From NCBI GenBank assembly GCA_965216025.1, contig CBDCEX010000008.1, positions 1-33,563 on the forward strand: 33,563 bases of DNA, read 5' to 3'. The DNA comes from JADFQT01 sp965216025. GTDB taxonomy: Bacteria; Chloroflexota; Dehalococcoidia; Lucifugimonadales; UBA3495. Every line of letters starts with the position of its first letter. The stretch's first letter is position 1. This document shows, piece by piece, positions 8,342 to 16,396 of the stretch. A model generated the notes under the pieces. The model was not told the origin of the DNA. It did not search any database and worked only from the letters and a program-made list of their open reading frames with translations. The position numbers and the translations under genes are program-made.

Positions 8342-9793
8342 TACTACAACGACGGGTTTAAGGTGGCGGCTCCATCCTGCTTTCGCGGCGGGTGGAGCGG
8401 CGTCTCTCGTGGGAACGGCGAGCCCGTTCGTTGCGTAGCTGCGTATCCTCCAGCCACAACAGCAATTGATCGGGCCCGAACTGCTCCCGGGGCAGCATCT
8501 CCCGCACCACCCGGTACACCTGTGGCCTCGTGATCCGGGGCATCTTTTCCCCCCCAATCCTGCTGCAGGCTCAGCAGGAACGCCCCACCCAGCAGGCACA
8601 TGGCTATGTGGTGATGCCACCCTGCCCAGCTGCGGGTCTCGTATTCGTCCAGCCCCACGTCACCCTTCTCAGTCTCGAACTCCGTTTCAATGCGCCACCT
8701 GGACCCACCCACGTAGGCCAGAGTCTCCAAGGTTGTGCCCTCGGGAGCGTTGGACAGGTAGTAGCGGGGCTCGCTGCCGTCCAGGTTCCGGCGCCAGACG
8801 GCCCACAGTTCCTCGCCGGGCTTGCGCCTCCTGGTGGCCCGCACCCGCTGGGCACTGAACCGGTAGGTGCGCGGCCCCTGGCTTCCCTGGGCCACCGTTA
8901 TCTCCCGCCAAGCCTCATCCGGCAGTTCATCACCGCGCTGCTCCATGGTCCGCCGCTGCCCAGGCCGCAGCTTGGGTTTGCGGGGGCGGCCGAACCCCGG
9001 ATATTCCGGACTGGTCCAAGCCGGGTCCAAGGGCCAGACCGTAGTGCCGCCCGGAACGTCCAGCACGTAGCGCATCCCCAGGGCCGCCAGTCCCTCCCGG
9101 AAGGTCGGCGACATCCCGAAGGCGTCGTCTCCGGCAACCCACTCGGCCCTGAGGTAGCCCAACTCCAGGACCCGCTCCAGCATCTCCAGGGCCAACTCCG
9201 TCTTTGACCGGTAGTTCCGCCGGTCCTCCGGCACACCCGCCGCAGCACACCGGTCCTGGTCGGAGGTCCAACTCTTGGGCAGATACAGCCGCTTGTCCAC
9301 CAACGCCCGGCCCAGCGGGCTGACGTAGGCCAGGAACATCCCACCCTGGCAGTTGGCCACCTTGCCCAGCCTGCCGCAGTACTGCCGGGCCACTCCCGCC
9401 GATTTCCTGCCCTGCTTGGGGAAGTCGCTGCCATCGAACACCCACACCGCCTCCGGGTGTCCCAGCCTGGGGGCCAAGTATTCCTGCAACCGCCCTATGA
9501 CTGTCTCATCGGACCACCGGGCCTCGGTGAGAAAGCGCTGCATCGCCCGGGCCGAGATGCCCACCGATTCCGAGAGATTCTCGGCGTTGCGCCGCTCCTG
9601 GTCCTGCACCAGCAGCGCCTGAAGGTAATTCCCGCTGTGATCCCGCCACTGCTTGCGGCCGAAGGAGGCCGCAAAGAAGGCGTGGAATTCCTGAAGGCTG
9701 TCGTAGACCCGCTCGAAGCTCGCCGCATCCATCACTCAAACCACCCAACATCATCTGTCCAGCCATCCTACCAGACAACTCGTCGTTGTAGTA
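8342..9793 (-). mobile_element. IS701-family insertion sequence, copy 1
   Basis: The 1452-bp element is flanked by CTAG at 8338-8341 and 9794-9797. Its ends are a near-perfect 17-bp inverted repeat, TACTACAACGACGGGTT against TACTACAACGACGAGTT. The CTAG duplication fits the YTAR target preference reported for IS701. It is inserted in a surface-protein gene and directly abuts MITE 2 on the right, sharing the CTAG at 9794-9797. Confidence 0.92.
8358..9732 (-). CDS. IS701-family transposase, C-terminus in a second frame
   Basis: The frame beginning ATG at 9732 encodes the full DDE core: VWVFDGSDFPKQGRKSAGVA (first Asp), CGRLGKVANCQGGMFLAYVS, LYLPKSWTSDQDRCAAAGVP, EWVAGDDAFGMSPTFREGL (second Asp) and GGSRWRIETEFETEKGDVGL (Glu). 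After LLSLQQDWG a G7A4 run (8545-8555) is reached, and the expected family C-terminus, MPRITRPQVYRVVREMLP to QLRNERARRSHERRR, lies in the next frame (8358-8543). Without a shift the protein instead ends with unrelated residues at 8344. The same arrangement is found in copy 2, so it may be programmed slippage. Confidence 0.88.
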
Positions 9794-9797
9794 CTAG

Positions 9798-9967
9798 AAG
9801 TCTGGTCGGAAAGCCATTGGCCGGGTTTTGCGCTACGCGAAGCAGACGTATTCAAGACTTATATGGCATGGTGGTGCATGTAATACGTTGCAACACCCAC
9901 TATGCCATCGATAATCGACGTTAAGAAAACGCTGGCCTAGGGGGAATCGAGGTTTCCGGCCAGACTT
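9798..9967 (+). mobile_element. MITE copy 2 (170 bp, CTAG-flanked)
   Basis: This copy has the same length and terminal repeats as MITE 1 but many internal substitutions, so it is an older or separate insertion. It is flanked by CTAG 9794-9797 (shared with IS701 copy 1) and 9968-9971. It sits within the interrupted surface-protein gene. Confidence 0.87.
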
Positions 9968-9971
9968 CTAG

Positions 9972-10411
9972 GGGGTCCCCGCCGGCATACCTGGATTCCG
10001 AGAAGGGACCGGTGCCAACCCGGTTGACCGCCGCCACCCGGTAGTGGGGCCAGTTACCAGCCGAGAACACGGGGCCATTGGCGTCGGTGCCGTCGTCGGT
10101 GTAGTTGGTGCCATCGCCAGTGGTGGTGAAGACTTCCGTCCAGGGGTCGGTGCCGTTCGGTGATGACTCGACCCGGTAGCCGGTGATGGGGGCTCCGCCG
10201 GTGAAGGCGGGCGCGGTCCAGGACAGGTCCACCTTGGCCTCGCCCGCGAAAATTCCGGGTGTCAGCCCCGTGGGAGTTCCTGGAGTGATTGGAGGGAGGG
10301 TGGTCCCGAGGGTGTCGGTGGACCATGGGCTGGGGCCCCAGACATTCGTCGCTCGCATCTGTACCTTGTACACGTCCCCACCGTTCAGGCCGGTGATGGC
10401 CTTTCGGGAAG
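9972..10411 (-). pseudogene. surface protein, 5' part: fibronectin III domains
   Basis: This is the upstream half of the gene continued at 7540-8337. It has the end of one fibronectin III domain (KAITGLNGGDVYKVQMRATN), a linker and a complete second one (AKVDLSWTAPAFTGGAPITGY to PHYRVAAVNRVGTGPFSES), then RYAGGDPL at the CTAG. If MITE 2, IS701 copy 1 and one CTAG at each junction are removed, the frame continues as GGDPLVNRYDANGNG, the natural lead into the EF-hand pair. The 5' end is lost at about 10411, where the sequence switches to an McrC remnant on the other strand. Confidence 0.8.
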
Positions 10412-10429
10412 AGCATGCTCTGCCGGACG

Positions 10430-11070
10430 TCTTGGCGCTTCGGCATGCTTGCCGATGTTTCCCTCTGGGAATTCCCACCGGGCCGGGTGCCGGGAGGTCG
10501 CTTTCGACCGGTTGAACGGGCACTACAGGGGCGTGGTGGCCCTAGCGAGGCTCGTCCTTAGGCACGCGGCGCCTTCGAGTCGGGACGGGGAGTGGTACGG
10601 GCCAGCGACTTCCTGATGGACATGAACAACGTCTTCCAGGAGTTCTTGACCCAAGCCCTCCGGGAGGAACTCGGTGCTTCACCGCGCACGTTGCGGTCCG
10701 ATAGGGAACTTGAAAAGCTTACGCTGGACCACGCCGCAGGGTAACCCTGGAGCCTGACCTGACCTGGTGGGACGGTCCGACCTGCACCTTCGTGGGAGAC
10801 GCCAAGTACAAGAACCTTACCAGCCACCGGGTGCCCAATAGTGACCTCTACCAGATGCTCTCCTACGCCACCGCGCTGGACCTGCCCGGGGGACTCTTGG
10901 TCTATGCCCTGGGGGAGGTGGACGATGCATCATACGAAATCCGCCACAGTGGCAAGCGTCTGGATGTCGCCTCGCTCAATATCGCCGGAACCCTCGATGA
11001 GACCCTGAGGAATGTGCGGACGATAGCGAAGAGGGTTGTACTGCTTCGGGGACGAACCGCGTGGTGTTAG
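10430..11070 (+). pseudogene. mcrC: McrC, 5-methylcytosine restriction subunit, truncated and frameshifted
   Basis: McrC supplies the nuclease of the McrBC type IV restriction system. Visible pieces are RLNGHYRGVVALARLVLRHA, FESGRGVVRASDFLMDMNNV then FQEFLTQALREELG, and TLEPDLTWWDG with FVGDAKYKN. The last two carry the PD-(D/E)XK catalytic residues. Two frame changes, at about 10561-10571 and 10736-10741, break the gene, and the N-terminal DUF2357-like half is missing. No mcrB GTPase gene is present on either side. The C-terminus runs to TAG at 11068-11070. It is a dead relic of a defence locus. Confidence 0.8.
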
Positions 11071-11247
11071 ACTCTGATGGATGTCAGGGATTGAAGTGCC
11101 CAGGAAATCCGATCACCCGACAGCATATTATCTCTCAGGACGGGCCAAAGGGCTTCCAAAAGTTCCCCGGAGGCCTGAACCGTCTCTCTTGGGTCACCGC
11201 GGTGGCTCCCACTGTAAAGACCATCCCGCCCAAGCCATGTTCCGGGA

Positions 11248-11272
11248 TTTCGGAAATCGGGGTTTTCCGAAA
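11248..11272. repeat. 9-bp perfect hairpin between McrC relic and the zinc-finger gene
   Basis: TTTCGGAAA (11248-11256) and TTTCCGAAA (11264-11272) are perfect complements around a 7-nt loop. It lies about 120 bp beyond the stop of the 11396-12658 gene and has no T-tract, so a termination role is only possible. The rest of 11071-11395 holds nothing recognisable. Confidence 0.4.
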
Positions 11273-11395
11273 CTGTCCGGATCCCGAGATGTTGGTTTCC
11301 CCCGAACCCTCGTCCAAATCACAGGTGAGTCGCGTTAAACACTTCCCTTGGGACGTTGGGGGTACGCCCTTCCTGCTTTCGTTCCCAAGGTGGGA

Positions 11396-12658
11396 TCAGA
11401 TAAGCCATGCTCCAACCACTATTGCGGAAACCACCAACCCTGCCAAGGCCAAGCCGATTGTCCAGACGTACCTCTTCTGTCCCCTTGCAAAAGCGCCTTC
11501 GGTTACGCCCTCGGCGAATTTGGTTGTGCAATCTAAGTTGTTACAGAAGTACAAGTAGTATTCGTCAAGTGGAAGGTCCTTTTGACTCGCCTTGTACAGG
11601 CGATGGACAGTAGTGCCAACCATCAGTGCCACCCCGGCTGCGGCTAGTGGGGCTCCTGCGGGCCCAAGAGTCAGCGAAATCCCGACCAATGTTGCGGCCT
11701 GGGTGACTCCAGTGGCCACCACCGTAACTCCAGCACCAACTACACCGGCAACCGCTGTACTCTTCACCTCGTCTGTGGCTGCCTTGCCACGAGATTTGCG
11801 TCCACGCTTCCAATGCAGGAGATTTTCCACCCCAGCAGCGGGGGCTTCGATCAAAGCGGCTATCGCCCCACCTTTCGCCACACCTCTGGAGACCGCACGG
11901 ATTTTTGAAACCTGATTGACCGACTCAGCAGCAGCGACTTCACTGGCTGTCATGTTCCGGCTGCCTCGAGACAGGTTTGGCTTTGCGTTCTCCCAGACAA
12001 TGTTGCTGGGCCTGCGCGCCCAACCAGGCGCCTTGGATACAGATTTCTTGTGGCTGGCGTGCTTGCCCTTCAAAAATCTAAGAACAGCTCCCTCGCCCTG
12101 ATTGCGAACAGCATTGGGTACTTTGGTGTAAAGTCCTTGCGCCATCTTCGTGGAACGGGAACCCAGCCCACGCCCCAGCCCACGCGTTCGGAATAGTTGC
12201 TGAGTTTTCGGGCTGAGGTTTTTCCATACACCCGAGTGAGCCCTCTGGGCGGATATGGCGACCCCAGATCGGGTGGCTCTGACCCCGGTAGCCACTTCTC
12301 CTCCACCGGATGGAGATCTTTCGGTTTCAGGATCGACCAGTGCGTTGGGCCATGCGTACAGCTTTTGGCTGACAACCCTCGTACCCTCGGGCAATGGATC
12401 CCCACAATAACTACAATGGACGGATTCAGGAACTGCCCTTCTGGATGCATACCAATGGTTCAGCCTGCGAGCATAACAAGGGAGTTGGTGTTTCTTGATG
12501 CCGCAGTCAACACAGTCGATGCAATAATTCCCGTACTTTCGTCTATGAAAGCCATCGGGCATGTCCGCAGGCATCTGCGACAAACACTTGGAATCAGTTC
12601 GGATTGGGTGGCGGCATTCGGTGCAGGCCATATCTTCTTCAGCTATTGCGGTCCACAT
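11396..12658 (-). CDS. zinc-finger and glycine-zipper membrane protein, unknown function
   Basis: The 420-residue protein has no family I can name. Residues 1-90 hold paired cysteines: CTEC (12-15), C25, CIDCVDC (46-52), C61 and CSYCGDPLP (82-90), consistent with one or two treble-clef zinc fingers. Residues 100-260 are basic and Ser/Arg-rich. From about 265 comes a small-residue membrane region (GGAIAALIEAPAAGVENLL, then WKRGRKSRGKAATDEVKS) with a glycine-zipper run, VAGVVGAGVTVVATGVTQAA and TLGPAGAPLAAAGVALMVG. A second cysteine pair (YLYFCNNLDC) and a C-terminal helix (VWTIGLALAGLVVSAIVVGA) close it. GAGGT lies 6 bases before the ATG. It is intact amid debris and next to an McrC relic, which hints at a defence or toxin role; that is inference. 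Confidence 0.7.
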   Translation of the reverse strand: MWTAIAEEDMACTECRHPIRTDSKCLSQMPADMPDGFHRRKYGNYCIDCVDCGIKKHQLPCYARRLNHWYASRRAVPESVHCSYCGDPLPEGTRVVSQKLYAWPNALVDPETERSPSGGGEVATGVRATRSGVAISAQRAHSGVWKNLSPKTQQLFRTRGLGRGLGSRSTKMAQGLYTKVPNAVRNQGEGAVLRFLKGKHASHKKSVSKAPGWARRPSNIVWENAKPNLSRGSRNMTASEVAAAESVNQVSKIRAVSRGVAKGGAIAALIEAPAAGVENLLHWKRGRKSRGKAATDEVKSTAVAGVVGAGVTVVATGVTQAATLVGISLTLGPAGAPLAAAGVALMVGTTVHRLYKASQKDLPLDEYYLYFCNNLDCTTKFAEGVTEGAFARGQKRYVWTIGLALAGLVVSAIVVGAWLI

Positions 12659-12823
12659 ACTCCGACCTCGGTGTCAAATTTCAAGGTCCTTTCCAGGTAA
12701 CTCGTCCCCGGGATGACGATCTAGCTGGCCATCCCTGGAAGCCTGGTTGGTGGACTGGGGTTCAGGACGCCGTGTCGATTTGCAAGGGCATTGACCCAGG
12801 GATTGACACGGTCATTGCCCCAC
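12659..12823. other. spacer holding the predicted 3' end of an interrupted minus-strand frame
   Basis: If the elements between the CTAGs at 12824 and 16396 are removed, a minus-strand frame coming from 16738-16397 (LLESPLSGRYGVFLRGSG and CALGVPEPAVGYL) continues across the join as GGAMTVSIPGSMPLQIDTAS and stops at 12762. The frame is uninterrupted, but the protein is not recognised and 22 added codons are weak evidence. Confidence 0.35.
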
Positions 12824-12827
12824 CTAG

Positions 12828-12997
12828 AAATCTGGCCGGAAACCTCGATTCTCCCCAAACCGTCGTTTTCATAACGTCGATTATCGATGAAATAGCGGGT
12901 GTTTCAACGTAATACATGTACTACTGTGCCGCATAAGATTGGAATACGTCTGATTGGCGTAGCGTAAAACCCGGCCAATGGCTTTCCGGCCAGACCT
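12828..12997 (-). mobile_element. MITE copy 3 (170 bp, CTAG-flanked)
   Basis: In reverse orientation this is nearly identical to MITE 1, base for base, with a difference only near one end. It is flanked by CTAG 12824-12827 and 12998-13001; the second is shared with IS701 copy 2. Confidence 0.88.
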
Positions 12998-13001
12998 CTA
13001 G

Positions 13002-14491
13002 TACTACAACGACGGGTTTAAGGTGGCGGCTCCATCCTGCTTTCGCGGCGGGTGGAGCGGCGTCTCTCGTGGGAACGGCGAGCCCGTTCGTTACGTAGCT
13101 GCGTGGGGGGAGCGGCGTCTCTCGTCCGTTCCGTAGCTGCGTATCCTCCAGCCACAACAGCAATTGATCGGGCCCGAACTGCTCCCGGGGCAGCATCTCC
13201 CGCACCACCCGGTACACCTGTGGCCTCGTGATCCGGGGCATCTTTTTCCCCCCAATCCTGCTGCAGGCTCAGCAGGAACGCTCCACCCAGCAGGCACATG
13301 GCTATGTGGTGATGCCACCCTGCCCAGCTGCGGGTCTCGTATTCGTCCAGCCCCACGTCACCCTTCTCAGTCTCGAACTCCGTTTCAATGCGCCACCTGG
13401 ACCCACCCACGTAGGCCAGAGTCTCCAAGGTTGTGCCCTCGGGAGCGTTGGACAGGTAGTAGCGGGGCTCGCTGCCGTCCAGGTTCCGGCGCCAGACGGC
13501 CCACAGTTCCTCGCCGGGCTTGCGCCTCCTGGTGGCCCGCACCCGCTGGGCACTGAACCGGTAGGTGCGCGGCCCCTGGCTTCCCTGGGCCACCGTTATC
13601 TCCCGCCAAGCCTCATCCGGCAGTTCATCACCGCGCTGCTCCATGGTCCGCCGCTGCCCAGGCCGCAGCTTGGGTTTGCGGGGGCGGCCGAACCCCGGAT
13701 ATTCCGGACTGGTCCAAGCCGGGTCCAAGGGCCAGACCGTAGTGCCGCCCGGAACGTCCAGCACGTAGCGCATCCCCAGGGCCGCCAGTCCCTCCCGGAA
13801 GGTCGGCGACATCCCGAAGGCGTCGTCTCCGGCAACCCACTCGGCCCTGAGGTAGCCCAACTCCAGGACCCGCTCCAGCATCTCCAGGGCCAACTCCGTC
13901 TTTGACCGGTAGTTCCGCCGGTCCTCCGGCACACCCGCCGCAGCACACCGGTCCTGGTCGGAGGTCCAACTCTTGGGCAGATACAGCCGCTTGTCCACCA
14001 ACGCCCGGCCCAGCGGGCTGACGTAGGCCAGGAACATCCCACCCTGGCAGTTGGCCACCTTGCCCAGCCTGCCGCAGTACTGCCGGGCCACTCCCGCCGA
14101 TTTCCTGCCCTGCTTGGGGAAGTCGCTGCCATCGAACACCCACACCGCCTCCGGGTGTCCCAGCCTGGGGGCCAAGTATTCCTGCAACCGCCCTATGACT
14201 GTCTCATCGGACCACCGGGCCTCGGTGAGAAAGCGCTGCATCGCCCGGGCCGAGATGCCCACCGATTCCGAGAGATTCTCGGCGTTGCGCCGCTCCTGGT
14301 CCTGCACCAGCAGCGCCTGAAGGTAATTCCCGCTGTGATCCCGCCACTGCTTGCGGCCGAAGGAGGCCGCAAAGAAGGCGTGGAATTCCTGAAGGCTGTC
14401 GTAGACCCGCTCGAAGCTCGCCGCATCCATCACCCAAACCACCCAACATCATCTGTCCAGCCATCCTACCAGACAACTCGTCGTTGTAGTA
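13002..14491 (-). mobile_element. IS701-family insertion sequence, copy 2
   Basis: The 1490-bp copy has the same ends as copy 1. The 38 extra bases come from a partial tandem duplication at about 13100-13140, at the 3' end of the gene. It is flanked by CTAG 12998-13001 and 14492-14495, each shared with a neighbouring element. Outside the duplication the two copies differ at only a few bases, so they spread recently. Confidence 0.92.
13018..14430 (-). CDS. IS701-family transposase, copy 2
   Basis: This is nearly identical to the copy 1 transposase through LLSLQQDWG, including all three catalytic acidic residues. The G/A run at 13243-13253 is G6A5 here against G7A4 in copy 1: the length is the same and the frame relation is preserved. 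The family C-terminus (MPRITRPQVYRVVREMLP) lies in the second frame from 13241. The 38-bp duplication then changes its end, so the shifted product reads out of the element to 12921. The start at 14430 corresponds to 9732 in copy 1. The duplication makes this copy more likely to be defective if the shifted C-terminus is needed. Confidence 0.85.
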   Translation of the reverse strand: MDAASFERVYDSLQEFHAFFAASFGRKQWRDHSGNYLQALLVQDQERRNAENLSESVGISARAMQRFLTEARWSDETVIGRLQEYLAPRLGHPEAVWVFDGSDFPKQGRKSAGVARQYCGRLGKVANCQGGMFLAYVSPLGRALVDKRLYLPKSWTSDQDRCAAAGVPEDRRNYRSKTELALEMLERVLELGYLRAEWVAGDDAFGMSPTFREGLAALGMRYVLDVPGGTTVWPLDPAWTSPEYPGFGRPRKPKLRPGQRRTMEQRGDELPDEAWREITVAQGSQGPRTYRFSAQRVRATRRRKPGEELWAVWRRNLDGSEPRYYLSNAPEGTTLETLAYVGGSRWRIETEFETEKGDVGLDEYETRSWAGWHHHIAMCLLGGAFLLSLQQDWGEKDAPDHEATGVPGGAGDAAPGAVRARSIAVVAGGYAATERTRDAAPPTQLRNERARRSHERRRSTRRESRMEPPP

Positions 14492-16312
14492 CTAGAAGCC
14501 CGGCTGAAAAGCCCTGCTGTGACGAGATGAGGCGGAGGTTAACCAGTGGACTGGGCCAGGTCTGAGACTAAGGGCGGCCCAGCTGGCAGCGACCAATATG
14601 AATTGGGCGGTAACGATGGGCGACCCGGTGGCGAACTCAGGGCAGGCTCCGGCGGCGGGCCGGTCCGGTCTATTCTCTGGTTTATTGGGGGAGGAGCCTG
14701 GACCCTGGGACATCATCCCCGTCTTGGTAGCCACCAGGGTCAGGTTGGCCACCGTGGCTGCCAGGAGTAGCTGATAAAGGGTCTTGGTCCGGCCAAAGTA
14801 GCGAGATTGGCGGACTCCCAGTTGAACCAGCCGAGCCAGGCGATGCTCGACCACCTGTCGCCGACTAGGGTATTCGGCAAAATCCTCACTCTGCTGGAAG
14901 GCCCGGGCTTGTTGCAGGAGCGCTTCCTGAGGGTGGAGAGTCACCGAACGGCCTTTGCCCTTGCTGCTGGCAATGCATTGGTCTCGCAGCGGGCATACGC
15001 CACAGACCGCCGGGTCGAATTGAAAACTCTGGGCCGGGTAGGTCTGACCCAACCGGTTGGTCCGGTTGCCCATGGTACGTAGCGTGTGGGTGACCTGCCC
15101 GGCCGGGCAGGTGCAGGCGCCAGCCGTCAGGTCGATCTGGAAGTCTTCCTTGGGGAAGCGGGCCTTGTTAGGACGACCCGGCACCTTGGCTATTAGCGTC
15201 CGGTCGGCATCGGCAAAGGCCTGCCGCGTCCCGCCATCTCCATAGGCCGCATCCCCGATAGTCTCCTCCACCGCTATGCCCGTGTTCTCTTCACTCTGCT
15301 CCACCAATTCCAAGACTCCGGTGTTGTCACCGGCATTGCCGGGCAGAATGTCTACCGCGGTCACCAGTTGGGAATCGGTATCCACCACCACGGCAGCCTT
15401 ATGTCCGTCGAAGCGTTTGCTGCTGCTTTTGCGCCCATGGCGCATCTCCGGGTCGTGCGCCGAAGGGACCCGGTCCCGGCTTACGCCATCCTTCCGGGCC
15501 GGACCATCCTCCTGCCGTTCCACATCTTGCAAGAGGAGTTGCCCCAAGAGTTCCGCTGCTTCTCCAATAGCCTGGCGCTCAGGACTATCTGCGGGAAATC
15601 TACCTTGGGCCTGACGGGCCAGTTCCAATACCAGGTCAGCATCGGCTACTATCTTCTGCAGTAAGGCTTGCCGCTCTTTCTTGTTGTCCCAGTCAATCCC
15701 CGCCTCTCCCTTCACACTGGAGCCAAAGTAAAGCTCCAGGCCGTGTCTCAAGGCCCACTCCTCGGCCCGGGTCCCATCCAGTTGGGCCAATGCCCTGACC
15801 ACCTGGACGATGCCGTCGGCCAGCAGGTTGTAGGTGTCCTTGACCGCTCCCCGACCCAGAATGTAGGTAGTGTCCACCGCCACCTTCATCCGCCGTCCTT
15901 TCAGGCAGCCGGTCTGCCGGGCGAATTGGAGGCTGCGCTGAAAGACGGCCCGCACCTGGTCGTGGAGGATCAGCTGGGCTCGAAACAGTTGCAGGGTGCT
16001 CTTGGCAAATGGCCGGTCCTCCACCTCAATCCCCAACGCCACCTTCCACCGGATATCGAAATCCGCCCTCTGCTTGGCTTCCAGGTCGCTAACTTTGTCG
16101 TAGGCTTGTAGCAACAGCGCGGTGGCCACCAGACTGGGCGGCACGCTGTCCCGGCCATTGTCTGGGCAATACAGTTCGGCGAAATCTTCGTCCCGAAATA
16201 GCTGACCCCGCAGGGAGGCCAGGAAGCCGTAGAAGGAGCCGCGACCCACATAGTCCAGGTAGAGATGGTCCGCTTCCAGGAACCCCAGCTGTTTAGAGCG
16301 TTTTCCCAGCAT
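14492..16312 (-). CDS. IS1182-family DDE transposase
   Basis: This 606-residue transposase has the IS1182 order. An N-terminal DUF772-like region (YGFLASLRGQLFRDEDFAEL to VALGIEVEDRPFAKSTLQLF) precedes the first catalytic Asp in KVAVDTTYILGRGAVKD. The second Asp is in EETIGDAAYGDGGTRQAF, and a Cys-rich insertion (GACTCPAG, VCGVCPLRDQC) is followed by the Glu in SRRQVVEHRLARLVQLGVRQ. GGGAGG before the ATG at 16312 supports the start. The coding frame runs through the terminal inverted repeat to the very end of the element and stops at a TAG formed by the CTAG target site (14492-14494), so about 60 C-terminal residues lie past the conserved domain. Confidence 0.9.
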   Translation of the reverse strand: MLGKRSKQLGFLEADHLYLDYVGRGSFYGFLASLRGQLFRDEDFAELYCPDNGRDSVPPSLVATALLLQAYDKVSDLEAKQRADFDIRWKVALGIEVEDRPFAKSTLQLFRAQLILHDQVRAVFQRSLQFARQTGCLKGRRMKVAVDTTYILGRGAVKDTYNLLADGIVQVVRALAQLDGTRAEEWALRHGLELYFGSSVKGEAGIDWDNKKERQALLQKIVADADLVLELARQAQGRFPADSPERQAIGEAAELLGQLLLQDVERQEDGPARKDGVSRDRVPSAHDPEMRHGRKSSSKRFDGHKAAVVVDTDSQLVTAVDILPGNAGDNTGVLELVEQSEENTGIAVEETIGDAAYGDGGTRQAFADADRTLIAKVPGRPNKARFPKEDFQIDLTAGACTCPAGQVTHTLRTMGNRTNRLGQTYPAQSFQFDPAVCGVCPLRDQCIASSKGKGRSVTLHPQEALLQQARAFQQSEDFAEYPSRRQVVEHRLARLVQLGVRQSRYFGRTKTLYQLLLAATVANLTLVATKTGMMSQGPGSSPNKPENRPDRPAAGACPEFATGSPIVTAQFILVAASWAALSLRPGPVHWLTSASSRHSRAFQPGF

Positions 16313-16392
16313 CCCCTGCCTCCCACACCCATGAAATTCTCCTACCCATTATATCGGACTAGCCTGGATCAGGGTGCTTTTCGGCCGATCCT
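14496..16392 (-). mobile_element. IS1182-like insertion sequence
   Basis: The element is about 1.9 kb and is flanked by CTAG 14492-14495 and 16393-16396. Inverted ends, counted with the CTAG, are CTAGAAGCCCGGCTGAAAAG and CTAGAGGATCGGCCGAAAAG. The inner pattern GGCYGAAAAGC is conserved at both ends. It abuts IS701 copy 2 and shares its CTAG. The terminal repeat is strikingly close to that of the MITE family. Confidence 0.85.
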
Positions 16393-16396
16393 CTAG

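Noticed and set aside
8530..9207. 225-residue plus-strand frame, also at 13228-13905
   Set aside because: It is antisense to the IS701 transposase, identical in both copies only because the IS is, and has low-complexity Pro/Gly/Arg composition.
11061..11558. 165-residue plus-strand frame after McrC
   Set aside because: No recognisable domain, and its second half is antisense to the zinc-finger gene.
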